A stretch of 7,945 bases of DNA from Rhodospirillaceae bacterium (lineage in GTDB: Bacteria > Pseudomonadota > Alphaproteobacteria > UBA7985), in contig PAFB01000127.1 of assembly GCA_002700865.1 (NCBI GenBank), positions 1 to 7,945 of the forward strand. The letters are read 5' to 3'. Shown in pieces: positions 1 through 7,408 of the stretch (positions are counted from its first letter, which is position 1; each line of letters begins with the position of its first letter). Under the pieces are notes generated by a model. It did no database searches. It saw nothing but the letters and a program-made list of their open reading frames with translations, and was not told the DNA's origin. A program made the position numbers and the translations under genes.

Positions 1-297
1 GTGAGTGGCTCCGCGGTGCTGCAACTGCACGCCGACCACACCTATCACGCCAACCCCTTACCCGCGCTGATACCCGAGAATGGGCCGCGCGGGGGTGGTC
101 TGGAAATTCGATTGTATGATATTGACCCCGACGCCGCGCAAGCACGGGCGCAGGCGCATGAGGGCGCACAGGTGTTCAAGGCCGCCAGCAACCGGCCCCA
201 TGGTTTGCGCGAGGCCTATATTTTAGATGCGGATCGCTACTGCTGGGTACCGTCCAGGCCCCTGAACGCGGACGAAGTGGAGGCGGTGGACGCATGA
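1..297 (+). CDS. VOC (glyoxalase/bleomycin-resistance fold) family protein, C-terminal part
   Basis: The frame is open from the first base and ends in TGA at 295-297, giving 98 codons. The opening GTG is probably an internal Val codon, because VOC domains are usually about 120 residues or more and the first strands of the fold are missing here. What remains fits the second half of a VOC module: a strand with GLEIRLYDID (residues 33-42), a helix rich in Ala and Arg (DAAQARAQAHEGA), and the typical ending PHGLREAYILDADRYCW (residues 66-82). E35 and E71 lie where VOC enzymes often place metal ligands. The family includes glyoxalase I, dioxygenases and antibiotic-binding proteins, so the substrate cannot be told. 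The gene overlaps the start of the downstream glutathione transferase, which implies one transcript and fits a detoxification role. Confident on fold, unsure of function. Confidence 0.72.
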   Translation: MSGSAVLQLHADHTYHANPLPALIPENGPRGGGLEIRLYDIDPDAAQARAQAHEGAQVFKAASNRPHGLREAYILDADRYCWVPSRPLNADEVEAVDA

Positions 298-995
298 TTG
301 ATCTCTATTTTGCCCCAACGCCTAACGGTTGGAAGCCGGCGATCCTGCTCGAAGAGCTGGGGGTGCCGTACACGGTCAAACTCATGGCGCTGACGAAGGG
401 TGAGCAATTCACGCCTGAATTTCTGGCCATCAATCCAAACGCCAAAATGCCAGCCATCGTGGATCACGAGGCTGACGGGGGGCCGCTGTCGGTCTGGGAG
501 AGCGCAACGATCCTGATGTATCTCGCACGCAAATACGACCGGTTCTGGCCTCAGGGCAACTGGCGATTTGATCTCGACTTGACCCAGTGGATGTTCTGGC
601 AGACGGGCAATCAAGGCCCGATGATGGGGCAGCTTAGCCACTTCAAGAACTACGCGCCGGATGACAACAAGGCCTATGGATTTAAACGGTACAAGGGGGA
701 GTCTGAGCGGGCTTTGGCGGTCTTAGAACGGCGGTTGGAGGGGCGAACCTTCATCATGGGTGAGGACTATACCATTGCCGATATGCAGTGTTTTCCCTGG
801 GCTTTTCTGACGAAAAAGCTTGGTGCCTCGTTGGATGATTTTCCAAACCTGACACGGTGGCGGCAGATGATAAAGGAGCGTCCGGCGGTGCAGCGGGCGA
901 TAGATATTGGCAGAAATCGCGCCCAACACGATCAAAATGCCAGCAACAATAACGTGCTGTTTAATCAAGGCGCGGGCCATCTGCTCAAGAAGTAA
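294..995 (+). CDS. Glutathione S-transferase family protein, Nu class / YfcG-like disulfide-bond oxidoreductase
   Basis: Predicted 233-residue cytosolic enzyme. The N-terminal thioredoxin-like domain (about residues 1-82) opens with MIDLYFAPTPNGWK, close to E. coli YfcG. It keeps the Thr9 and Asn11 that YfcG uses around glutathione in place of a catalytic Tyr, Ser or Cys. NPNAKMPAIVD (47-57) supplies the cis-Pro at P53, and WES (68-70) supplies the Glu-Ser pair that binds the gamma-glutamyl group. The helical C-terminal domain has LTQWMFWQ (96-103), the GPMMGQ segment (108-113) and the helix-capping motif YTIADMQCFPW (159-169). Characterised YfcG and Ure2p-like enzymes mainly reduce disulfides with glutathione. 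The ATG lies inside the stop of the upstream VOC gene (ATGA), with GGAGG at 279-283, ten bases before it. The C-terminal tail after residue 205 is Asn/Gln-rich and probably disordered. The gene ends six bases from the end of the convergent lptD gene. Substrate in vivo is unknown. Confidence 0.9.
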   Translation: MIDLYFAPTPNGWKPAILLEELGVPYTVKLMALTKGEQFTPEFLAINPNAKMPAIVDHEADGGPLSVWESATILMYLARKYDRFWPQGNWRFDLDLTQWMFWQTGNQGPMMGQLSHFKNYAPDDNKAYGFKRYKGESERALAVLERRLEGRTFIMGEDYTIADMQCFPWAFLTKKLGASLDDFPNLTRWRQMIKERPAVQRAIDIGRNRAQHDQNASNNNVLFNQGAGHLLKK

Positions 996-1001
996 TCGGC
1001 T

Positions 1002-3236
1002 TTAGCGGTGTTCAAAGAACTCACGCGAAAATTTGCCCGAAAACAGGGTTGGCAGGTCCAGGGCGAACCGGGCGCTGTAGCTTGTCCCATCTGATGTTCG
1101 CTCGCGCAGGACTCCAAATTGCGCGCCCAGACAGTCACAGCGATGGTGGAGGTCGAAGGAGATATCCTGGTTTTGGCGGTTAAAGACAGACTGACGAATG
1201 GCTGTCTCTGCCACCCAGTCCCCGGCGAAATTCCAACCCAACTCGGCTTCTATATCGACGTTGACGGCAGCCTCGCCGGTTTGCTGTGTACTCAGACCAA
1301 GGGCGCTGTACCAATGTCGGGTCAGTTTGGCATCTAGTCGCAGAGCGTTGACGTCGCGCTGGTCCTGCGACGTGCGAAGGCGCGCATAGCGGCCGGAGAG
1401 CTTTAGGTCCGCGGAAAGCGGAAATGAGGCGTCCAACGCGAGCCGGGGCAAGGGTGCGGCTGTGGAAGCTTCGGGCCGGACTAGCGCCGCACTGTCTATT
1501 TCGGCGCGCAGGTCGAGGCGCAAAGCGCCAGCCTTGGCCTGAAGCTCTGCCAGCGTCGGAGCGAGGGCTGTATCAGCCCAGGAAATCCGCTGCGCCAGAG
1601 AACCGCGCAAGCCGGAGCCGTCCTTGCTTCCTACCGGATAAATGGCGAAGTCCAAGGCGGCATCGGCGCGAAGATCGTGGTGATGGTTGTAAGGATCACC
1701 CGAGGCGCGCAGGTCGAACAGGCCGGCGCGGCTCAGCAGCACAGTGTCCGCATGGGGGCTTGTCGTGCTGACCGATGCACCGGTCAGGCCGCTGATGGCC
1801 AAGGTCGGTGTGAGGGCGATAGACGTGTGCTGATCCTGTCGGGCCAAAGGCAGGGAAGCGCCGAGCTGAGCGCCGAACCACGGGTTCCATTCCCCACTGG
1901 CATCGCTGGCGATAAAGCCGGCGTCAAAGCGCGGTGTCAGGACAAGGCCCTCACGCGTAACCGCCCGCGCCCCCAAGGTCGCGCTGGTTTCAATCAAATC
2001 ACGGCCTTCAAGCATCAGGCCCTGTCCAGATACCCGCAGACGACTCCCATTGGGAAGTGAGGGAAGACGCCAGTCAAAGCGCGCTGTTGGCACCCATTTC
2101 TGGTCTCCTTCCAAAGCCGACCATTCGGGGTCTGTGGTCAGAAGTATGTCCTGCACCACGGCAATCTCAGCATAGGAGTGTCCGGGAGCCGTACTGAGAC
2201 CAAGTCGGTTTTCATGAAAGTCGAGGCCTGTTTGATCCAGTGTGTGCAAGCTGCCGCGCTCAAACTCGCCTGCCCAGTCGAGGGTCAGCGCGGTGTTGTG
2301 CGTGGCGGAGATCAAGTGCTGCGCCTCGACCATCGCGCCAGCACGACCGCTGGTGTCGAGTGTTGCTGAAATCTTGGATGACAAGCGATTGGTGTTGACG
2401 CGGTGTTCAAAATCCATGCGCGCCGACCCCTGCGAATACAGAACCGAGGTGACGGTTGCATCGGTGGAAGGACCTAGCGTGACATAGAACGGCACGCCAG
2501 CCCATGCGCCCAGCCCTGTCTCAAACCCTGCCACTGGACGCAGAACGCCCGAACGCCGCTCAACGTAAGGCGCAACCACGCTGAGACGCGGCAAACCCAT
2601 CACGGGTACCCCAAGGACCTCAAGCTTCAGACCGCGGAAATGCAGCATGTCTGTGCCTTGGTCGAGCGTGGCTTTGCGCGCTGTCAGACGCCAGGGCAGG
2701 GGGTCTCGGTCGCGGTACAGGTCAATATCGCAGGGTGCCTCACAGGCGGTGTAAGCGACGTAGTCGAGGGTCAGGACTTCGCCGTTGGTGGCGGCTTTGG
2801 CGGCAGCGAGAACCGCATTTTCGCGCAAGTGCACCGACAGGCCTGAGAGCAGCAGGCTGGTCGTCGGTTCGTCCAGCATCAAGGCATCGGCAAAGATTGT
2901 CGGCTCTTCACCGCCCAGGTCCAAGGTTACGGAACCCGACGCGGCGGCGCGACGTTCGTTGCGGTTGATCGTCAGCCGGTCAGCAAGCAGGACCCGAACC
3001 CCATCATCCACGATAACGTTGCCGCTCAAAAGGATGGTATTGCCGTCCTCAACCTGTTGCAGCTCATCCGCTTCAAACACCAGTCCGGCGAAATCAAGGG
3101 TCGGCAAGGCATTTTGCGCGTGGGACTGCAAAGCGGACAGGAGTATGCATATTGCCACCACCCCTGCCTGAAACAGCGGAGTTGTGAACCAACTTTTCTG
3201 AAGTTTGGTCCTGCCAAAGGGCACGCAGTTGAGCAT
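1002..3236 (-). CDS. lptD: LPS-assembly protein LptD (outer-membrane lipopolysaccharide translocon)
   Basis: Predicted 744-residue outer-membrane protein that, with the lipoprotein LptE, receives lipopolysaccharide from the periplasmic Lpt bridge and inserts it in the outer leaflet. Residues 1-40 look like a signal peptide: basic start, hydrophobic core LFQAGVVAICILLSAL (21-36), possible cleavage after SHA (38-40). Residues about 45-180 form an OstA/LptA-like beta-jellyroll, visible as FEADELQQVEDGNTILLSGN (54-73) followed by LADRLTINRNERRAAASG (84-101). From about 220 to the end, alternating strands of the form RLSSKISATLD and ARFALDL suggest the large beta-barrel. Length is normal for alphaproteobacterial LptD. 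Cysteines outside the signal peptide are C165/C169 and C700/C702, placed like those that join jellyroll and barrel in E. coli LptD. The start is not certain: AGG directly touches the ATG and no well-spaced ribosome binding site is seen. The usual neighbours lptF, lptG, surA and pdxA are absent on either side. Confidence 0.88.
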   Translation of the reverse strand: MLNCVPFGRTKLQKSWFTTPLFQAGVVAICILLSALQSHAQNALPTLDFAGLVFEADELQQVEDGNTILLSGNVIVDDGVRVLLADRLTINRNERRAAASGSVTLDLGGEEPTIFADALMLDEPTTSLLLSGLSVHLRENAVLAAAKAATNGEVLTLDYVAYTACEAPCDIDLYRDRDPLPWRLTARKATLDQGTDMLHFRGLKLEVLGVPVMGLPRLSVVAPYVERRSGVLRPVAGFETGLGAWAGVPFYVTLGPSTDATVTSVLYSQGSARMDFEHRVNTNRLSSKISATLDTSGRAGAMVEAQHLISATHNTALTLDWAGEFERGSLHTLDQTGLDFHENRLGLSTAPGHSYAEIAVVQDILLTTDPEWSALEGDQKWVPTARFDWRLPSLPNGSRLRVSGQGLMLEGRDLIETSATLGARAVTREGLVLTPRFDAGFIASDASGEWNPWFGAQLGASLPLARQDQHTSIALTPTLAISGLTGASVSTTSPHADTVLLSRAGLFDLRASGDPYNHHHDLRADAALDFAIYPVGSKDGSGLRGSLAQRISWADTALAPTLAELQAKAGALRLDLRAEIDSAALVRPEASTAAPLPRLALDASFPLSADLKLSGRYARLRTSQDQRDVNALRLDAKLTRHWYSALGLSTQQTGEAAVNVDIEAELGWNFAGDWVAETAIRQSVFNRQNQDISFDLHHRCDCLGAQFGVLRERTSDGTSYSARFALDLPTLFSGKFSREFFEHR

Positions 3237-3433
3237 CCTGAACCGTTAAAATCGATTCAGCCGGGTTTTGAAACAAAGGAACCCGACAGATAGACAAGTA
3301 AGTGCGAGATACGTGCCAACTTTGGTTCTGTTGGCAGTAATTTATTCCGCAAAAACGGTGTTTTTTCAGTGGATTACTGTGGCGCTCTGCCCTTGAGCCG
3401 GGGTCAGGGACAGGCGGAGGGACCGCTGCGGCG
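3237..3433 (-). other. Intergenic gap between sulfotransferase and lptD
   Basis: This 197-base stretch holds no gene. Right after the sulfotransferase stop there is a short hairpin (GCGG/CCGC, 3414-3426) without a following T run. At 3351-3365 lies a weak AAAAAC/GTTTTT hairpin that reads as a U-ended stem on the minus strand. Neither is a convincing intrinsic terminator. Further on, the minus strand has a TTGGCA (3314-3319) that could be a -35 box for lptD, but I see no good -10 at 16-18 bases. The gap length suggests that lptD has its own promoter here, though readthrough from the upstream pair cannot be excluded. Confidence 0.4.
3314..3336. repeat. Perfect 7-bp inverted repeat upstream of lptD
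   Basis: TGCCAAC (3314-3320) and GTTGGCA (3330-3336) are perfect inverted copies separated by nine bases. On the minus strand the second arm contains TTGGCA, a 5-of-6 match to the sigma-70 -35 box. The element could therefore be an operator or a leader hairpin for lptD. There is no T run after it, so it does not look like an intrinsic terminator. Function is inferred from position only. Confidence 0.4.
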
Positions 3434-4282
3434 CTAGAAGACGCTCCCGTCTTCACCGTAACCGTAGCGGCTCATCATATCCGCGTGGTCTTTAGCGATT
3501 TTGGCGATCTGCTTGTTGCTCAAAACCCCTTTGAACCCGCTGATTTTGCCGGAACGGAAGAAGCCTTGATCGTTCTTGTCAGAGGCTTCGAGGAAGCCCT
3601 TATCTTTTTCAACTTCCTTGAGGCGGTCAAAATCCGTGGAGGCGAGAGCCCGGTCGATCTTGTCGTTCTCAACCCCCATCCCCATGAAGTTGATGATGTT
3701 CGCAAACGTCTGGTACGGACGCAGAATCATATCTTCGTAGCGTACCGTCATTCGCTCAAAACCCGTCGCCCCGAGCCAACTGCCCACGTGCGTTGACCAG
3801 GTGTGGAGCGGCTGTTTGATTTGGGTGTCTGAGCCAATGGCAAAGGATGGATTGCCCATCGCTGCAACAGCGTCGTCAAAGGACAGACCCATGTGCTTGG
3901 CAAAGGAGGTGCAAACGTCAAACGGGTGGCGAATGATGTAGAGCGCCCGCCGGGTTACGGTCGAGGGGATCATTGCTGCGTTATGCCAGTTCGCGTTCAG
4001 GACGTGGGTTTTGATGATCACGTCCTTATCACCGCTTTCCGCCAGTTTGGACAGGTAGGGCAGGCGCAAGGAGGCGACAACGTCGTCATCAAGATCGTTG
4101 GACTTCAGCTTCAACAGCTTGTCAAACACCGGCCTTTGCGCGTCGTTGAACGTGCCCTTGAGCGCATCGTTTGGGTCTAGGTTGTCCGTGTTCGCCAAAT
4201 AAGCCGCGAGAAACAAGCGCACCCAAGTGTTGCCAGACTTCGGATAACTGGCAATCCAAACGATCTTATGTCCTTTTGCCAT
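3434..4282 (-). CDS. PAPS-dependent sulfotransferase (Sulfotransfer_1 family)
   Basis: Predicted 282-residue cytosolic enzyme that moves a sulfuryl group from PAPS to an acceptor hydroxyl. The 5'-phosphosulfate-binding loop YPKSGNTW is at residues 13-20, with K15 as the expected catalytic lysine. KTHV (91-94) carries H93, the likely general base. The 3'-phosphate motif is complete in IIRHPFDVCTS (116-126), with R118 and S126. RYEDM (181-185) is a conserved core strand and turn. FFRSGKISGFK (241-251) matches the C-terminal PAPS-binding R-x-G region. No signal peptide or membrane segment is seen, so it acts in the cytosol where PAPS is made. The start overlaps the stop of the upstream surface-protein gene (TAATG, 4284-4280), and no Shine-Dalgarno sequence precedes it, which points to translation by reinitiation and to a shared job. 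The acceptor is unknown. Related bacterial enzymes sulfate lipo-oligosaccharides (NodH), glycolipids or, in RaxST, a secreted peptide's tyrosine. Confidence 0.9.
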   Translation of the reverse strand: MAKGHKIVWIASYPKSGNTWVRLFLAAYLANTDNLDPNDALKGTFNDAQRPVFDKLLKLKSNDLDDDVVASLRLPYLSKLAESGDKDVIIKTHVLNANWHNAAMIPSTVTRRALYIIRHPFDVCTSFAKHMGLSFDDAVAAMGNPSFAIGSDTQIKQPLHTWSTHVGSWLGATGFERMTVRYEDMILRPYQTFANIINFMGMGVENDKIDRALASTDFDRLKEVEKDKGFLEASDKNDQGFFRSGKISGFKGVLSNKQIAKIAKDHADMMSRYGYGEDGSVF

Positions 4283-7200
4283 TAGAGATTGAAGTCCGAT
4301 GCAACTGCAGTCGCATCAATCTCAAAGGCACCAACGGTACTGCCAAGATCAACGTAAACGTAGGTGTTGCCACCCGTGACGTAGTAGGCGACATCAGCCG
4401 TACCGCCGCTCACCGTGTCGTAGGCGTCAGTCAGTGACGATCCGGCGTCGATACCCGTCAGGTTCAGCGCGTTGAGGTCGATCTTGTCTTCGCCCGAGTC
4501 AAACCCTTCGATCGAGTCCAGATCAGCCGTCGTGCCAGAGGTGACCACCACAAAGTCACTGGTTGCTGCGAAGACGATATCGTCTTGCACGTTGTTGGTT
4601 CCATCCAGCAGGATGGTGTCCTTACCGGCACCGCCGCGGTAATCCATGGCAACGTTGTTGGACGATGCGTCGATGGTATCGTCACCTTCGCCCGTAAAGA
4701 TATCTGCGCCAGCCTGGCCGCCGTCGATGTAGACGGTGTCATTGCCTGAGCCCAAAGTAATGGCGCTGATATTTCCCGCGCCCGTGCCTGCGGCCACACC
4801 AACAGTCACCGCCGTGGTCAAGGCGGCAGCGTCGATAGACGTCACTGCATCCGCCGTTCCGGTAATGGCGGACCCGATTAGAGCAACAGCCGCACTGGCG
4901 TCGGTGATTTCCAGTGACTCCGTGGCCGTCCCAGTCAGAGTCAGCGTGGAATCGCCATTCGAGGTGAAGCTCAGTTCGAGGTCTTCGACACTTGAACCGG
5001 TGGAGGAGTTGGCGATGGTCAGATCACCAGCCGCGATAAACAGCGCATCATCGTCCGTGCCGCTGACGATCGTCACCGACGCACCATCGGTGGCTTCGAT
5101 TTCGAGGTCTGAAGACACCTTGGTCAGGCTTACGCCCGTGGTGTTTTCAACTTCGACCTTTTCCAGATCACCGTCGAGCAGCTCGAGGTTAACCGCCGAA
5201 GCACTGCCGCCGATTTCAAGGGTTTCGATGTTGTCGTAGTTACCGGAGCTGATGTTCTTTGAGATCTCCAGCGTATCGGAGCCGTCACCGCCGTCGATTT
5301 GCTGGTTGGTGGAGGTCAGCTCGACATCCAGCTCGATCTTGTCGCCACCCGCGCCCGTGTTCAGGACTGCCGAGGTGCCAAAGTCATCGAGTTCAACGGT
5401 GTCGTTGCCGCCGTTGGTGTCGTAGGTGGCGTCAGCGTGGCTTCCTTTGACATGGATCATGTCGCCAGCGAGGCCGGTATCCACGTCTTCAACCCCTGTA
5501 CCATCAATGGCGATGTTTATAGGACCGTTGGCCGCGGAACCGTCAAAGGACGTCACGGCGGCGAGGTTTGAATCACCGATGTCATTGTTAACGGTAATGG
5601 CACCGCTGCCTGTGACCGTAACGCTCTTCAGCGCGACAGCATTGAGCGCCAGCGCGTTGTCGCTGCCGTCTGCAACATCAACCGTCAGGCTGGTTGTCGT
5701 TTCAATCTCAACCGTATCGTTCACTTCGTTGATATTGAGCGTCAGGACCGCCCCTGCGTCAATTGTCGCCATGTCGGTTTCGGTCAGAGAGACCGTGTTA
5801 CCGCTGTCGACATTTTCAATCGTCACCAAGGCAGTGCCAGCATCGGAAACCGCGACCGTGTCGATGGTTTCGACGTTGGAAATCGTGATGGAATGGCTAT
5901 TGGCGTCCACCGACAGGGACTCAACGTCGTCCCCGGCGTTGGTCATGTCCAAGGTGTTGCCTGTTGAATCCAGGTGAACTTCGACATTCTCGACGTTGTT
6001 CAGGTCCTCTGGCGTCACATCGGAGTCCATGTCCTGCATGACCACGGTATCGTCGCCACCGGCCAGATCAATCGAGTTGAACTCTTCGGTGTCTTCGGCT
6101 GCGGCGAAGGTCACAGTGTCGTCGCCGGAAGTGCCGGTAATGGTCTGCCCCTGACTGCCGGCGGAGATGGTCGTGGTTGCACCGTCGTTGTCCGAGGAGC
6201 CGCCGCTGTCCGATGTGCCGCTGCCGTCAGAGCCACCGTCGACCGTGATACCGACGTCGTTGCTGCCGCCGCCAGACGAACCACCGGAGGAGCCGCTGTC
6301 GTCGTCATTGTCATCGTCTGTGCCAGAGCCGCCGTTCAGGGCTTTCTGGACATCAGGGTCGTTCAGGAAAGCCTGCTGGCTGATGGTGTAGTTGGAAGAC
6401 TGATTGCTCGGGGTATCCACCGTTGAGCCATCACCACCCAAGCCGCCAACGGCCATAACCGCTGCACCTGCGGCGGCGGCACCGCCGCCAATCAGCGCCC
6501 AAGAGGGCAAGCCGAACATACCGCCCGCTGCAGCAGGTGCCGCCACGGGCGCTGCGGCCACTTGGGCGGTTGGGACTGCTTGTGTGACCGGGATCGGCGC
6601 CATACCGCCAAAGGGCGCTACACCGCCGCTGACAGTGTTAGTCGCCCCAAAGGTTGTTGGTGCGCCACCAAAGCCCGAGCTCATTTGCGCGCCAGCGGAA
6701 TAAGCCGGCACGTACTGTGCCGACATCGCGGGCTGGTTATAGGCGAGGCTCGCGCTGCTCGGCTGCATCTGGTAGCCGCCGACCAGCGAAGGCTGCGCGC
6801 CGTACTGGCCGCCAGCGAAGCCTTGCGTCTGATAAGCCGGCATGCCTGTCGCCGCGCCATATCCGGCTTGGGCGTACTGGGATCCTGGCAAGGTCAGCGG
6901 CGCGTTCGCAGCGTACAGCGAAGGCGCGGCCATCGCTTGCGTGGCCTGCTGCGCCATCATCGGCGCGCCGCCGGTGTACGCGCCAAGCAGAACGTCAGTC
7001 GCGACCTGAAGTTGGTTGGTCATGGGGTTGAGCTGGTATTGGCCCGGCGCAGCGACAAACTGAACGCCGTCGGCCAGTATCACGCGGATATTGCCAGCAC
7101 CGGCGTCAGTCACAACGTTGATCGAACTCGACACGTCGGTGAAGCCACCCGAACCGGGCAGATTGTACTGTTGCGCCGTAGCCTCCGCGGCCATCAGGCC

Positions 7201-7371
7201 AAAGACACCTGCCAAAACAGACGTGCCAAGCAGCGCTTGGCGGCTCGCCAAGCGGCCTTTCAAAGGACGATGCGCGCGCACTGCCGCGTATCCCGGAGAA
7301 ATAGTAGCGATTTCCTGAGCGCCTTGGCTCATTGCTACTGACTGATCAATCGCACAAGCGGTGGTGGTCAT
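4282..7371 (-). CDS. Large RTX / S-layer-like surface protein with N-terminal signal-like segment and Tyr/Gln-rich region
   Basis: Predicted 1029 residues. In order: an unusually long signal-peptide-like start, with basic segment RAHRPLKGRLASR (32-44), hydrophobic core 47-62 and AxA-type site ATA (64-66); a small unknown region (67-130); a Tyr/Gln/Ala/Gly/Pro low-complexity region (about 131-283); a hydrophobic Ala/Gly segment (284-311); a Gly/Ser/Asp linker (346-400); a long array of short beta-strand repeats rich in Thr, Val, Asp and Ser (401-870); and a C-terminal RTX-like end. Degenerate RTX motifs are scattered: GTSGDDTV (413-420), GGDDTVVM (438-445), GGNDTVEL (654-661), GGDGSDTL (694-701), GSGNDTVYI (874-882), GEGDDTI (894-900) and GGAGKDTI (913-920). 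The ending DSIEGFDSGEDKIDLNAL (952-969) resembles type I-secreted RTX/serralysin C-termini. There is one Cys (C6). This ATG is preferred over an in-frame GTG six bases upstream because GGAG lies seven bases before it. Likely an S-layer, adhesin or matrix protein; exact role unknown. No type I secretion genes lie in the window. Confidence 0.82.
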   Translation of the reverse strand: MTTTACAIDQSVAMSQGAQEIATISPGYAAVRAHRPLKGRLASRQALLGTSVLAGVFGLMAAEATAQQYNLPGSGGFTDVSSSINVVTDAGAGNIRVILADGVQFVAAPGQYQLNPMTNQLQVATDVLLGAYTGGAPMMAQQATQAMAAPSLYAANAPLTLPGSQYAQAGYGAATGMPAYQTQGFAGGQYGAQPSLVGGYQMQPSSASLAYNQPAMSAQYVPAYSAGAQMSSGFGGAPTTFGATNTVSGGVAPFGGMAPIPVTQAVPTAQVAAAPVAAPAAAGGMFGLPSWALIGGGAAAAGAAVMAVGGLGGDGSTVDTPSNQSSNYTISQQAFLNDPDVQKALNGGSGTDDDNDDDSGSSGGSSGGGSNDVGITVDGGSDGSGTSDSGGSSDNDGATTTISAGSQGQTITGTSGDDTVTFAAAEDTEEFNSIDLAGGDDTVVMQDMDSDVTPEDLNNVENVEVHLDSTGNTLDMTNAGDDVESLSVDANSHSITISNVETIDTVAVSDAGTALVTIENVDSGNTVSLTETDMATIDAGAVLTLNINEVNDTVEIETTTSLTVDVADGSDNALALNAVALKSVTVTGSGAITVNNDIGDSNLAAVTSFDGSAANGPINIAIDGTGVEDVDTGLAGDMIHVKGSHADATYDTNGGNDTVELDDFGTSAVLNTGAGGDKIELDVELTSTNQQIDGGDGSDTLEISKNISSGNYDNIETLEIGGSASAVNLELLDGDLEKVEVENTTGVSLTKVSSDLEIEATDGASVTIVSGTDDDALFIAAGDLTIANSSTGSSVEDLELSFTSNGDSTLTLTGTATESLEITDASAAVALIGSAITGTADAVTSIDAAALTTAVTVGVAAGTGAGNISAITLGSGNDTVYIDGGQAGADIFTGEGDDTIDASSNNVAMDYRGGAGKDTILLDGTNNVQDDIVFAATSDFVVVTSGTTADLDSIEGFDSGEDKIDLNALNLTGIDAGSSLTDAYDTVSGGTADVAYYVTGGNTYVYVDLGSTVGAFEIDATAVASDFNL

Positions 7372-7378
7372 TGCCACT

Positions 7379-7383
7379 CTCCC
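7379..7383 (-). promoter_or_regulatory. Ribosome binding site that decides the start of the surface-protein gene
   Basis: The minus strand reads GGGAG here, seven bases before the ATG at 7371-7369. The GTG at 7377-7375 is in frame but would leave only one base between this motif and the start. The site therefore favours the ATG and a 1029-residue product rather than 1031. Confidence 0.6.
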
Positions 7384-7408
7384 AACCCCGTAAATTTATT
7401 TTTCAAAA

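Noticed and set aside
996..1001. Terminator between the convergent GST and lptD genes
   Set aside because: Only six bases separate the two stops, and I see no strong stem followed by a T run at either gene end.
3351..3365. AAAAAC/GTTTTT hairpin as a terminator for the sulfotransferase gene
   Set aside because: The stem is almost all A-T pairs with a three-base loop and no separate U tract, so it is too weak to call.
5426..5977. 183-codon + strand open frame opposite the beta-strand repeats
   Set aside because: Its Ser/Thr/Val-rich composition is what results from reading the repeat array on the opposite strand. The minus frame is continuous, carries RTX motifs and has a proper start.
7042..7053. 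AAPG at residues 107-110 as a LapG-type cleavage site in a LapA-like retention module
   Set aside because: The residues differ from the known TAAG/PAAG sites and the surrounding sequence does not clearly match the retention domain.
6562..7341. 259-codon + strand open frame opposite the surface-protein gene
   Set aside because: It is the antisense of the Ala/Gln/Gly-rich N-terminal region. Its Arg/His-rich product looks like a GC-biased shadow and it has no good start signal.
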